This document shows, in pieces, positions 51,289-62,887 of a stretch of DNA of 64,000 nucleotides (positions are counted from its first letter, which is position 1; each line of letters starts with the position of its first letter). The notes beneath the pieces are model-generated. The model made no database searches and had not been told where the DNA came from. It was given only the letters and a program-made list of their open reading frames with translations. Origin of the DNA: Opisthorchis felineus (lineage: Eukaryota > Platyhelminthes > Trematoda > Opisthorchiida > Opisthorchiidae); NCBI GenBank assembly GCA_004794785.1, contig SJOL01006418.1, positions 182,752-246,751 on the forward strand, written 5' to 3'. Made by a program: the position numbers and the translations under genes.

Positions 51289-53024
51289 CTGTAAGAATAG
51301 GGAGAGCGCTGAATGACATAACTCCTGTTTTGATGTAGGTCAAGTAAGTGAGCCATCTTATTTTCTCTATAATGTTTGTAAAATGTTTTGAGAATGCTTG
51401 ATGAGAATGTGACAAATCATTACAACGGTGGGTTAAAGTACAGGGCATGCAGGTATCCTGCGCATGAACCATAGGATAAAGCATTCAACTTCCTTCTATC
51501 TGACGGATGTTGTACTAGCTTAGTAGTATTAACGTCTGACCAATTGAGAGGGTTACGCAAGGGATTAACTGCCAGAAATGGTAGTCTTTGGTTGGTAAGA
51601 CATCAGGAAAGCCATTCAGATACCAGGAGTTTGATGGACGGTATTATTTGCTGGGTGTCATTTTGGTCCTAATGTGCACTTGTCTTCCCCGTTTCAAGGC
51701 TTTCAAAAGCGTCTCCTACCGGTACCGGTTTTAACGCTACCCGTAATTTCCTCGAAAAATGTATTCAGTGGAGTTTGTCGATGGCAGCAAACTCAGTGCC
51801 ATATGTACGACTGGTCCAGATATTGAACTACTGATACCTTTTCCGACCAACACTTGGGCCAATACCATCCAAAATGGAGATGGTTCTGGCACTGAGGAGT
51901 TCTGAGGGTAGAACAATGGCAAGAGATTTCATGTGATTTGACTTGACAGCACTTACTTGCATCAGCTCTGATGGAGGTTCCAGGAAGTCTTGAAAAGTTC
52001 AGACATAAATGCCGCCAAAGGTTAGTAGGGTGTTTGGATCTGAAAGCAAGGCAGAAAAAGGCCGGTCATTCTGTGAAAGGTTGATGGACACATATTCACT
52101 CCACCGTTGTAAGGGCCAAATTACTTTTGGTTGTGTTCATCGGTGAATTTCTGTGGGATTGCTTAGTGATTTGCGGAACTGTAAATTTTGCTGGGGATAA
52201 TGCGGTCAGAAAAGATTGTTCCTCGGTTTAATCTGGTGTGCATTGTCCAGCTAATGTGCATTTGTCACCTGCCTAAGTTTAAGATGCAGAGACTTGTAAA
52301 AACTCAGATGCTTCGGAACAAAATGTGTCCAGATTCCAGTCACTACAAAAACGACGGTCTACGTTTGAACAAAAGAGCTAGTTAACTAGATTTTCTTCGT
52401 AACTGATGTACAGTTTACTGAAGCAGCATGCAGACAGAAGTTTGCTTAGTTATTGTGATAACGTTTGGTTAAGTACGCTTTAGTCGATGAAACCATGACT
52501 CACTTATCATCATGTGTGGTCGTTCTCCTTGGACTAACTTTATGGTCGGCCACATGACCGAATGTAAAGTACGGTCCAATTTTTCTGCCGTTTATTCCAC
52601 CCAGTCAACAATGTGGAATGTGACGGAGCAAAGTTGCAAGTAGTCAAGCTGGAATATACGTTTGGGCTACGCAACTTGACTACTCCGGGAGAACTAGTCA
52701 TCTGATAGACCATTACATGCAGCCCAAAACCTAGGCTCCCGCAGTAATCACAAGAGCTTGTTGAACTTACAGATTATTCACCTACAAGAATCGAGTTGTC
52801 TTCGTGTGTCTCAAGACAATATCTCAGCTTAGCCTTCCTCACAGGACTCAGTTTTATTTGAAAATGTGAAATGAATGTATTCCACATTGAAATTTCTCAG
52901 ACAATGTCAAAGCAAAACTTCCTAGAGAATATCCTAATCCTAATCATGTTACCAATCATCTTGTTCTTCCACACTTTTCATATGTGCAGTGAAGAATAAA
53001 TGAAATGGGTGCCTTATAACCTAC

Positions 53025-53286
53025 TTGCATTTCAAAACCAAAACTCCAAGAAGCCCCATCAGAAGTAGTAGGCCAATGCCAGTGCCAAAGACCAATCCGA
53101 ATGAAGATTCTCTGTTTGTGCTTCTGTTCACGGGATGGTGATTCTTGACTTGACCGGGTTGAAGATAAGGGTCTGAGAAATTTGCCTCCACAAACAGTGT
53201 GCCGTTAAAACTGTCCCCGTATTCGTTGAATTGAGAACCAGAATCCGTGTTGCGTTCAGTCATAGCAACGTTGTTCTTCTGCTGAA
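53025..53286 (-). CDS. Receptor pseudokinase exon: stalk and transmembrane helix
   Basis: The exon is bounded by acceptor tttttcag and donor gtaggt. Its start phase (2 nt completing a codon) matches the preceding FNIII exon directly. It encodes a hydrophilic stalk of about 60 residues with N-glycosylation sequons (NGT, NFS, NRS), then a single hydrophobic segment beginning at FGLVFGTGIGLLLLMGLL and continuing GVLVL. This is followed by Lys-Cys-Lys, a basic stop-transfer signal. The layout is that of a type I single-pass membrane receptor, consistent with FNIII domains outside and the kinase fold inside. The exon ends in phase 2, while the next confidently placed exon begins in phase 1, so a small intervening exon is probably missing from this model. 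An alternative acceptor five bases further in (exon start 53281) would change the entry phase. Confidence 0.8.
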
Positions 53287-55775
53287 CTGAAAAATGTTTG
53301 TTTTTAACAACATGGAAATCTGATGTCGTAGCATGGAACTGACAGAACAGAAAGCATAAAGCTGATGTTAATAGGCTTTGCGCAGAAAGATTCCTCAGGT
53401 TAATGTTCTACAAATGTTTCCGTTACGGTAGATAGTCAGAGTCATGTGTGCGCCCTTAGCAGCAAAAAGTAAACAAAAAATTGAAGCGGGGAATCACAGG
53501 TCATCAAGTTATCAGCAGTCGATTTAAAAACTCGACAACATGTAGAGATTGTAATTCACGCCATTATTCACTAGCCGTCTGGAGTTAAATGGAGAGCGAA
53601 AACTCCACACTGCTCAGCTACCTTCGCGTTTCAGTATTCTGGTGCCTTGATAAAACTATTGTGCTTAGAACTGACACAGACCCTAACATATTGTGAAATT
53701 CAGTCCTGGTGGCTGTCCCTGGGCTCGACTAAAAGCTGTGAGATAAGCCTATATACGCCAAACATGGTGCTGCCAATGGGTAGGTGAAACAACGATAGAA
53801 CATATATCATCATCACCATCATCAGGAAGACGGATATCAGTGTTGACAATGACGCTCCACGGTCGTAGATGGTATTTTCCAGAAATATTCAGCATTAGAA
53901 AAAGGATTGGCCGAAAAGAACTTCGGATGGCTTTCTTGATAGCGTTTTCTCATATGAGTGTAAAGCCATATCAGCCACGGTACAGCTGACCATAGAAGTT
54001 CACGGATCACTAGTGGCTCGCAACTCCAGGCAAAACGAAACCGATTGGCAAGTCAGTTCACCATCCTTATTTGGATCTTTAATTCTCTTTTCATGTAGAC
54101 AAAACACCAATGGAAATCAATTTTGGCATACAAACAAGAGCGGCTCATGCTATGGTGCATTTTGAAGTGCGAATGGTAAAAAACTGACAAATGAACTGGC
54201 TTTCGAGATGTGAAGAATGATTTCGAATTGGCTACGGATGTGGTGCCTGAGATAAGCGTGGGCATTGCAGTCAACAGCAATAAGTCGCCGGAGAATCTAC
54301 TAGTCCTCAACGGTAAGTCAGTGAAGAAGTCGCTATCAAACGGGTGGGCAACTAATTTTTGAAAGATGGAAGAGTCCTCGGCTATAATTTGTTCCTTCTT
54401 TCCAGCCTTGCTGTATGGAACTAGTAAGGCTCTCCGGCTGGTGACATCAAGCAACAACGGATGTGGCACTGAGTTATTTGCAGTTGTGCCATTCATGGTT
54501 TTACATGGGCTGGTATACTACCGGGAGCCGAGATCTATAAAGTAGAACAACTGGGGTGTTCAGGCAAAACCTTCGGACCAAAAGCCTAATTGCTTGGCGG
54601 TAGCGGCTGGTAAAACATAGTCGGTAAGAAGCAAGTCGTCACATGTATTCCATCCGGCAACCTGTAGGAGCAGAAATGGGCGTATTTCAGACCCATTTTC
54701 ATTGAATAATCAGTCATTAGAGACTCTGTGAGTGTCACAAATAGGCTTCTCGTAAAAGCTCAGTAGGGCAAATAGGTGCACAAGCCGCCACTTTGCGCTG
54801 CGGTTCACTATTTTTGTGATGTATTAGGGTGACTGAACAGAATGGGCGGTAGAACGTAACCAGCCAATGCCGAATTGTCAATGCGAAGTACGGAGAGGCG
54901 GCACCGCAATAACTCACGGGGCTTCAAGGCCAGTCTGAGGGGATTTGATTACACCGACAGGTATTTTGAGATGTTTGAGCTCTTGGGGAAAGATTTAAGA
55001 CCCCTCCTGCTTGATGAAATCTGGAAATCCACAAGCATGTGGCATAATGTTGCACACGTATTGTCCATTTGAGAATCCACATTGTTCCTCAGATACATAT
55101 TTTGGAAATATTTACGTTCTCCCCGTTGAGTGGCATGCGTGCCGGAATTTCTCCTGCAGTTCAGAAGCGACTGATCCTTCCGTAGTTTCCCGTTTGCTGT
55201 CGGTTTCCATTTCCTTTGGACACTGGTGTGATTTTAGCCTCAAATTCTCGTGGGAGATTGTATTTTCCAATTTTATACAAGTCCGGCGAAAACCTTCGTC
55301 ATACTTCACTGGCGGGCCAGTTTGAGCATTTCGGCATGAACCTGGTCTGCATCCGTTGACTTTCTTTTTCGAATACGGTTTATGGTTCTCCAAAAATTGG
55401 CCTTCTTAAGTGGAATCGCAAAGTTCATCTTCGCAGAGTCTTAGTCCATATTACCAGGATATTCCACCTCTATAGTGTATGGGATGGCAGATATTGTTAA
55501 ACGGTGCACCTTTCAAGCTACCAAATATATGGCTGTCAAGGTGATGGTCTACACGTACAATGTGCTGGAAGCTGTTCCTGATCAATGATAGAACAAAGAT
55601 GAACTCAACTAACTGCGACCAACCTCGGTGTCCAAGATTCTCCATGCTGCAGAATCCGTCCGGTAAGCTGGAGGTCGCTAATATATTTTACTTCTGAGCG
55701 TGTGACTTACCGCCAAGTTTTATACGTATATGTCACCATTCAAAACTTGTTGACACCCTCTTACATTAAGCTATG

Positions 55776-55818
55776 GTCCGCATGGCTTATGTCCGCATGG
55801 CTTATGTCCGCATGGCTT
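55776..55818. repeat. 15-bp tandem repeat, about 2.9 copies
   Basis: The unit gtccgcatggcttat occurs twice in full and a third time for 13 bases with no mismatches. It lies in the large intron between the second FNIII exon and the transmembrane exon. Being a multiple of three, it gives a repeated SAWLM peptide on the plus strand, but that frame has no other support as coding. Confidence 0.9.
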
Positions 55819-57000
55819 GTTGAGACCGCCACAGCAGTAGTAATCATTGTACCTTATATGAGTCTTGCGCATGAATCTACTGTACCCTGCCGCCTCGCGT
55901 TTCATGCCGATCTACAAAGTGGCAAAATCAATTATGCACTGCAATAAGCCAACTAATTATGGTAATTCTGACTCGCGCTGTGCACAATATCTTATCACCA
56001 AAGTGCATGTTTTGTAGGCGGTCTGTATATCTGGATCTGGTCTTCCGAGAAATCAACTTAAATTACCCAGTGTTATTTGAGCGCGGCAAAAATATATTCA
56101 TAAGTACATACATAGTATGGTACACGACATAGTTCACTCACGTTCTATCCGTGAAAGATGGACTGGACTACTGAATGGTCCAACACCCTGGAAGTTCTGA
56201 GCCCTCACCTAAAAACGGATGCATATATTGACCAAACGTCGGGAACGTAGTTCAACATAGGCAACGAACGTCTACAGATTTCATCAGGTGCTAACCTTCT
56301 AAAAGATGTGGCAGTTGTCAATGTTATGTTGGACTCCTGTGAATATTTACGTCAAGATGGACGCTAAAGTCAGAAATAATGTGCCGTGTAAGTGTCGACG
56401 TCAATGACATTCACGTATCTGACAAAGCCAGAAAAATGTATTGAGTAGGAACAATTCATCCGCGAACCATTTTCTCGAAATTCGGAATGTGAGCTCAAAA
56501 CATAGATCAAACGAGTCAGCAGCATACTGCACAACACTGGAAACACTTTCTTCGTACTGAGGAACCAGGTTTTCGGAACATTACTTTCGGTGGCTTCCAA
56601 AGTTTCACCTCCCGGATCTAGTATAATTTGCCGATGGTGCCTGATTTGCAATGTTACAGAGTTTCAACCCCCAGGTATCACAGGAACAAAGGTGGCTGAA
56701 AAACGAAGTAAGTACTAACTGTCTGCTTCCATCCGTTTAGCAGTCAGTGAACTGGAATATGAACTCGGTCTTCATTAGGACACTTACCGGAACCCGGTCC
56801 ACAACAGCTCAATGTGGCAGCTTGAGGTAGATGGACGGAAAATATATGAAAGCGATTAAAACCTAAGACAACCTCTGAATTGCAGAGGTGGTTAGTTCCG
56901 GAAAATCATTCTTTTATTATTACCAAGTGCCAAGTCTTGAAAATTGACTGGTCTTCGCTGAGAATCGTGAAAAATTAATGGTAACCATCGGGACACTTAC

Positions 57001-57405
57001 AAGTAATCATATTCGTAACAAATTTGGTTGGGTGGGTTGCGCCAACCATAACAATTGCATGAGGGTTGTTACTCACCTGAATCAGATACTCTTTATCAGC
57101 GCTCAAATTGTGAACTGTTAAGTTTGTTTCCCTCGTAGTATATACCCTCAACGGTTGCTTGACAAGCCCTGAGAGAACTGGTGTGACTCCTTGTGGCTCT
57201 TTCTCTATATTCCGGAAATTAAGGCCTGGAAGTAGGCAGATCTCAAATAATTTTGGGTAGTTGTTTGACGATGATGAGATTTCTCGAATGCTGTAACGTG
57301 ATGAATTTGTATACAATTGTGTGACCTGGAATGGTCTCCACTTCAAATTGACTGCCGTTCGTGAAATCCATCGGTAAGCCACATGTCTTATTAGGGTCGT
57401 TGGGG
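57001..57405 (-). CDS. Receptor pseudokinase exon: complete second FNIII domain
   Basis: This 405-nt exon has acceptor ttactttcttcag and a consensus donor gtaagt. It enters and leaves in phase 1, and its start phase matches the end of the upstream FNIII exon. It encodes one FNIII domain: a B-strand Trp in AVNLKW, a central Tyr strand (SRYSIREI), and the E-F block LTVHNLSADKEYLIQVSNN closing with a T-K-F-V-T strand. The distance between the Trp strand and the NLSADKEY motif is longer than in a typical domain of about 95 residues. This implies an insertion of roughly 40-50 residues around residues 25-75 of the exon. An internal intron was considered, but the possible borders do not match in phase. 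Possible N-glycosylation sites include NSS and NLT. The domain is extracellular. Confidence 0.85.
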
Positions 57406-58363
57406 CTGAAGAAAGTAAACCGCATTTGGAAATTTACCGTAAGACCTATAACGTTTGTCAGGGATTAAACTGTAGATACCAACCAAATCGTCTTTTTTCC
57501 AGTCATACTGTAAACTCAGCGATGTAAATAGGGGGCATACTGTAAAATGATGACTACTTAATTTTCATAGGAATCTCAGTGGAATGGTATCCCTCTTCAC
57601 TTTCAGAGGAGAGCAAACTTTTACCTGTTTATCAATAAAATCATCAAAAGGCAAGTCGCAGGTTCAACAGCAAGAAGGCCATTCTCCGAATCAAATGCCT
57701 AGTGCTAATCTATTTTTCTCCTCTGTGACCATATGTACACATCCATGGTGAAGGTAGTTGTTTGTAGGTGGTTACAAACTGCTTACCTCCAGGTTAGGTG
57801 GAGTAACAATGCAGCTGCAAGTGTCTGTTCATTCAAACTGTCGCTCAGAACCTGTATTTTTATTAGTCATTAAATCCTCTGCTACTCTCCACCGAACTAC
57901 ACCAATGCCCTTTGTGCCTTTGGATAATACTTAATTATGGCACACTGAGAGAGTCGCGTAAAAGCTCTCACCATTGAAACCGAGGCATCAAGAGACATGG
58001 TCTACTTACCGGAAGGCTCAAGAACATGTTCACGATATGCAGCTGGCATTCCCAGTGGCTCTTTCGGCAAGCAGGATGTTGAGCAGCGGATGGTCACTAA
58101 ATCGAGGCTATTCTTTCAGTATGTTCTCAATTTCTACCTATACACACACGAACTTTACATTTCCAAGATTTACCGGGCCTCGCTCAACCGCGAACACAGC
58201 TTAAGTGTGACACGTCTTAAGCTGCTATTACGTCCATGCATTATTCACCGCTCTGCGACCTGTTTAATTCAAAGTGTTGCTGGTTGTTGCTGTATAATAC
58301 CGGTAACCCTTCCTTAAGTATCAGCAGTCAAATGGCTATCAATTATTGCATTCCAGTGCTTAC

Positions 58364-58491
58364 CAAATTTTGTAGTGACGGAAATACTGGAAAAGCTCCT
58401 CCATAGAGCGTCAGCCATTTTTGACACCGCATTTCGAGCAAACACTGTGAAATGATAGCGCGTGTTGGGTTGTAGACCAGTGATTAGAAGT
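58364..58491 (-). CDS. Receptor pseudokinase exon: second half of first FNIII domain
   Basis: This 128-nt exon follows a strong acceptor (pyrimidine tract ending ctgtttcag) and ends at donor gtaagc. It enters in phase 2 and leaves in phase 1. The translation holds the diagnostic FNIII core LITGLQPNTRYHFTVFARN, followed by AVS and a closing strand ending SISVTT. This is the E-F-G strand half of an FNIII domain, with the conserved 'GL-P-T-Y-F-V-A-N' pattern also seen in Eph-type receptors. The first half of the domain must lie in an upstream exon that I could not place with certainty. A 20-nt microexon at about 58584-58603 with donor gtaagt has a fitting phase but is speculative. The domain is extracellular. 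Confidence 0.85.
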
Positions 58492-59348
58492 CTGAAACAG
58501 GAAAGAGGATTTAGTGGTCAAATTATCAAGAATGTCAGTCACTACACTGCTGATTCAAGAATGATTCGCACTTACGATATGTGGCCAACTATAAGCTACA
58601 CAAAGACGCCAGGGATGCTATAAATATACACATGTCCACATCCGGATGAATCTCTCAGAACCACCGAACAGCAGTAATTTCTTGAAGGGGTCTTTTTTTC
58701 AAGGGACAGATGATCCATGGAGGTGCCGGATGAAGCTAACTAAAAGTGTTCATTCTGGGGAGCTGACCGCTAACAAGGGTAACCCAGGCAAAACAGTTTC
58801 AGTTAAGACAGTATACACGCACCGTCTAAACGTCTATCCGAACACGAGAACTTTTGCACTACTTTCAGCGTGACAGTAGGCTGTGCAGCAGGCAGAACAG
58901 CGCATCAAATATGCTTCAGGCTTGGAAAGTGAGCGATCAACACTCGAATGCTTGTCGACACAGCCCAAGAAAGTAGGTTGAACAACATTCCCATATCAAT
59001 TTTATACGCATGGTTTTCCCCGTGAATGGACAGGTTGGTCCGACTGACTTCAAGCGTCAAGCAAATGTACAAAACTGGTGGCCTAGATGTCTTCAGTAAT
59101 TCTGTTAGAAGAATACCAGTTGCAAGAAATGTGCAGATAGATCTTCAAGTTGAGGTGAAGGGTGAAGAGAGGAAGTAAGTCATTAGATGCGCCATTTTTT
59201 CATTAGCTGCGAATAACTTCAATAACCATCCTGTGTAACGCCCTGTTGCTAGAAAGAATGTGCAGTCCAGTTATCTGCTAAATGTGCTGAAATCTCCAAA
59301 TTCTGCTCAAAATTTTAGCAAATTGTAGATCACGTTGGTATCTGATAG

Positions 59349-59607
59349 TTATCTGTTCCATGAGCTAGACAGTTTGGTTGCAAACGTTTCGTAACGAACC
59401 GGGGTGACATCAGCAACGCGTCGTTTATTTCGCAATACCTTGTAGGGCATCGGTCTGTAGGTTTTGAGCGGTGCTGTGTTTGTGCTTGACACGGACGCGG
59501 GTGGCCCCTGATTATGATTGATCGTTTGGATGGTCGGTCCCTTCTGTTGCAGTTTTAGCTGGACCCCGGAATGGGCGGCATTTGTAGCACTTTGGGTAAG
59601 CTTTTGC
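59349..59607 (-). CDS. Candidate exon, Ser/Thr/Gln-rich then basic; terminal exon or 5' exon of the receptor
   Basis: The open stretch follows acceptor gcattcttctattccag. It begins QKLTQSATNAAHSGVQLKLQ, passes through a Ser/Thr/Asn/Pro-rich low-complexity stretch, and reaches YRPMPYKVLRNKRRVADV before a TAA at 59349. Two readings are possible. It may be the last exon of a separate upstream minus-strand gene that ends here. Or it may be shortened by an internal donor (TACAAG then gtattg, exon end at 59439) and join the receptor ectodomain. The second option gives an end phase that fits a hypothetical 20-nt microexon before the first FNIII exon, but no B-strand Trp is visible. I do not recognise a family. 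Confidence 0.4.
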
Positions 59608-60037
59608 CTGGAATAGAAGAATGCATTATATCCATCCAAAAGCACCCACTGTCCTTAAACCCGTGAAATTTTAGATAGAGGATTTCATGCGCCAGGAAAA
59701 GTTATGTTTAATTTTGGGATCCGCGATTCACATTTTGTTGCAACTAAATGCTGCTCCCATTCTAGTGCCTTATTGTCAGAGAAAGACTAAGGAGTCCAAA
59801 AGCTCCAACGCGAACAAGCGAGTGTAAAAATTGCAAGAGTCCCCATGGTACTTAAAGCGCACTTTTGACCTTCAATTCAGACTGTCAGATCGCCGTTTGG
59901 TAAACGCTCATCATCTCCGTCCGTTGCTTCTGTGGAATTCCTGAACACTCATCATCGTCGGACATTGCTGGATTGTTTGACTGCTTAAACGCTCAGTCGA
60001 AAGCTAGCTTTTCTGGCCTGGATGCTTGACGGTTTCC

Positions 60038-60302
60038 CTAATCCGATTTTGGTGGGAGGTTCAGGGTCTCAGTAGGTTTCGGGCATTCTGGAGGTATTTT
60101 TAGGAATCTAACCTTCCTGACACCATTGATTCCACAATTATCCGATCTGTCGGCACCTGAGAACCAACCGATATGTTTTCCACTCCTGCTAGGCATACTT
60201 TCAGAAGTACCATGCACAACTAACAAGTGCATTGATTGTTGCCGCTCGGTGCCATTTGGAAGCTTAAAAAAATCCGCTCTTTGACGACAACTACTCATTT
60301 GA
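60038..60302 (-). CDS. Candidate exon of unknown function
   Basis: The open frame follows a tcatgcaaatag acceptor and reads SQMSSCRQRADFFKLPNGTE, then a hydrophobic MHLLVVHG stretch and SRSGKHIGWFSGADRSDNCG. It stops at 60038. A possible donor (GTCAGGAAG then gttaga) would end the exon at 60113. It contains a sequon (NGT) and paired Cys residues, compatible with an extracellular segment. It lies on the same strand as the receptor and 1.5 kb upstream of its first placed exon, but the phases do not connect it directly to the 59.6 kb block. No family recognised. Confidence 0.3.
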
Positions 60303-61420
60303 CTATTTGCATGAAAAGCTTGTATGCCTACTTACTACTTGCCACACATACTTTGTTGATCGGTACTGTGAACTCATTAGCACAAGTGTCAACCGCAAAT
60401 TCTTACAAGTAAACCATTACAGTGAATCGGCTCAAGTGTGAGTCCAAAGTGCCTTCGTTAGTTGTGTAAAACGCATAGCACCCTTTGTTGACCTGACCGC
60501 GTCTAGATCATTGGGGAGAAATTTTCAACGGTAGTTTATTTAGCTCCAGGCCACTGCATCTGCTCATTTTTAGCCGTGTTTGGTGAGTTCAGATCCCCTA
60601 ATTTAATGAACTATTAGCATGCATTTTTGTCTTGTGGTGCCATGGGGCTGCTGGACCAGATGCGCATCCCGCAGAGTTGTTCATAATGGAGGGCATTCTT
60701 TGTATTCCTGCTTGACTTGCTTGTTTGCCTTATTTGGGAACAAGAAGGTATTCAAATTTTTGGTGAAAATCGTTGGCCATGCCCTTGATCATAAAAGGTA
60801 CACGAGAAGACTGCTACAACCATAAGGGTATACGTCTCACTCAGATCGCGACGTGACTACTGGTTTCCATTATACTTTGGAGCATATTTTTGGCACCTGA
60901 GACACAGTTTTGACAGTCCAAAGCAGGATTCCAAACTGGAAAGGGTTCATTTACCATATCTTTACATGTCAAGTTCTTGAGCAGCGCCACTTATACTCCA
61001 ACCAACAATCGCCGTCTTTCTCGACTTTAAAGGGATCTCAGATGTTCTTGTTAGATTATATATTCTTGGCGAGAAGGGGACGGATGCTCTTGGAGTTTGT
61101 AAACGTTCTTTGTGTCCTTTATTCCCATTCCTTTCTATCGGGTTAGGGCGTATAGTGAACTACCCAGAAGTTTCCTGACAACTAATGGAGCTCGTTGGGC
61201 TTGTCTGCGCAAAGTACTCTAACCAGAATATCGGAAGCAAACCTATGTTTTGGACACTTTACACCTTCAAAGTGCAAAGTCCTAATTCACGATATTCCAT
61301 CCCGCTTTGCTTCTCTGAAACTCCGGAATGAAGAGCTTGAGTCGGTAGATTGGTTCACATATCGTGACAGCTGCATAAGCCTTGGTTCTACTGTAACAGA
61401 TTAAATTAACGTGTGGGTAA

Positions 61421-62089
61421 TCAAGCCGCAAGCACCTTTCGCAAGCTGGCACCATTTACGGGGACGGAACCAAATTTCGCTGAAGCCAAAGGGTCTTGTG
61501 TAAATGACTCCGCTAAGAGCGGCCATGTTGCTTGGTTGTGAGACTTGGCCCCTCCGAGGACCTCAGGTGTCTTCATGTCTTCGTATGTTTGATCACCGTA
61601 GCATAACAAGATTTCGCTGGCTGCAGCAAGCCCGCATTCAAGTGGTGCGTCAACCGGTACGTAGTAGTTAGTCCGGTTCTTTAGATCAGCAGATTAAACT
61701 TGCCAGGCTGAGGTAGTTGTGGAATATGTTACAGATGTCCAACCAACGTCTACCGAAGAAAGCGCTGTTTTCTGTTCCGAAGCGTTATCGGCGAAAGGTT
61801 TGCAGGGATAGGCCATGATATGGCGACGTGAAATGAAATCGGCTACAGTCAAACTGGGTGCCGTGGAATCATTGTGCCTTCCTGGTTGGGGCTCACGTGA
61901 TGCTGCCTGTAGGTGGTTGAAAACCCTGCAGGACATGGCACGTAACCGAACCCAGAGGCGCGCATGCCAAACGTTATATGATTTCGGTTGAGGTTCGCAA
62001 AATAAGCTGGGTTGATGCAGCTGATGGCGTCCTACTTGGGCATGATGCTCGGATGTGTTTATTTTAATACTGTCCAAAGATTTAGGCAC
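61421..62089 (-). CDS. Long frame with a single internal TAA; candidate exon pair or decayed gene
   Basis: From 62089 to 61421 one minus-strand frame stays open for about 222 codons except for one TAA at about 61694-61696. The first part ends DVGWTSVTYSTTTSAWQV; after the stop the same frame continues through NRTNYYVPVDAPLECGLAAA and CYGDQTYEDMKTPEVLGG to a final stop. The interruption sits inside a 21-base segment that starts gt and ends ag and is a multiple of three. Removing it would keep the frame, but 21 bases is shorter than any intron I would trust. The block could instead be a gene or mobile-element frame broken by one mutation. No domain recognised. Confidence 0.35.
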
Positions 62090-62856
62090 CTTATCCTAGT
62101 TCGTTTTCCCTAAGGATATGAGGCGTGTTCGCAGTAAGTCGCTATCCTTAACTTTCCTTTCCCCCTTTACTAAGACTTTATTCCCCCATGTTGGTATGGC
62201 ATTTAAGCCCCAGCACCTATTACTGGTGCATTGTTGTCAATAGTGATGATGGAGGTAATGGCAACGGCAAGGCTGCATTACAGTGGACTAAGTTCGGCAC
62301 CGCAGTGATTGAAACGCGATATCCAATTTTGGCAAAGAACAATTCGGAACAAAAAACCCATCATAATTCCCTCATGAAAACCCTCGTCTTACTTGAGTAT
62401 TTCTATGATTTTCTCGCACACCAAATAGTGTTAATTCTGAATGATTTGGAATGTTTTGGATTGGGCCACCTACCCACTCTGTTTCGCCATTCTTATGAAA
62501 ACGGTATTGTGCATCGGTGCTAANACCAAATTCCGTATATGCATGTCCTAGTACTTTTGAACTTCCCAGATTATCCGCAAAGTAAACTGACAGGGTAGAC
62601 TAAATGCGTGCATAGTTTCGTCTAGACAGCCGGACTTGGCGGCTGTACCCATAATGCATAATGTGAGCGGTCGGATTTCATTACCAAAGTTAAGGCATCA
62701 AATGGAAAGGTAGGTAGATCAGAATGCTGATCAAGCCAGGTTACTTGAAACAATGTTTAAAGAAGGCTGCCCCTGGATGGAAAACGTGGTATCACTGGAT
62801 GTCACGAGCTCAACCGGTATCAGGTTCATTTAGCTGTATATATTATACAGCTATAT

Positions 62857-62887
<31 letters not shown>

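Larger units (their letters stand above)
36805..58491 (-). other. Gene span: FNIII-containing receptor tyrosine pseudokinase (5' end unresolved)
   Basis: This is the envelope of a single minus-strand gene built from eight exons, each listed separately. The exons have GT/AG borders and matching phases at every junction except transmembrane exon to first kinase exon. Domain order is FNIII (partial), FNIII, stalk, transmembrane helix, kinase-like domain, short tail. That is the order of a single-pass receptor tyrosine kinase: ectodomain outside the cell, kinase fold in the cytoplasm. All catalytic motifs are changed, so a scaffolding or allosteric signalling role is more likely than phosphotransfer; this is inference. 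I do not assign an orthologue. Pseudokinase or kinase-poor receptor families such as PTK7, RYK, EphB6/EphA10 and ErbB3 are points of comparison only. The beta-3 stretch (VLLQSLQ) resembles my recollection of the PTK7 beta-3 region, but PTK7 has Ig domains, not FNIII. Introns run from 68 bases to about 7.8 kb. Confidence 0.8.

Noticed and set aside
51737..51922. Minus-strand frame with a good acceptor (ccattgttctaccctcag) in the juxtamembrane intron
   Set aside because: Considered as the missing small exon, but in the required entry phase it offers no donor in the required exit phase.
54053..54496. 147-codon minus-strand frame between FNIII and transmembrane exons
   Set aside because: The FNIII exon splices in phase directly to the transmembrane exon. 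A frame this long is expected a few times by chance in 64 kb, and it lacks motifs.
56370..56651. 93-codon minus-strand frame in the same intron
   Set aside because: No donor in a fitting phase before its stop. Not needed by the gene model.
62188..62523. 111-codon plus-strand frame
   Set aside because: No splice borders, motif or conserved feature visible; length is within chance expectation.
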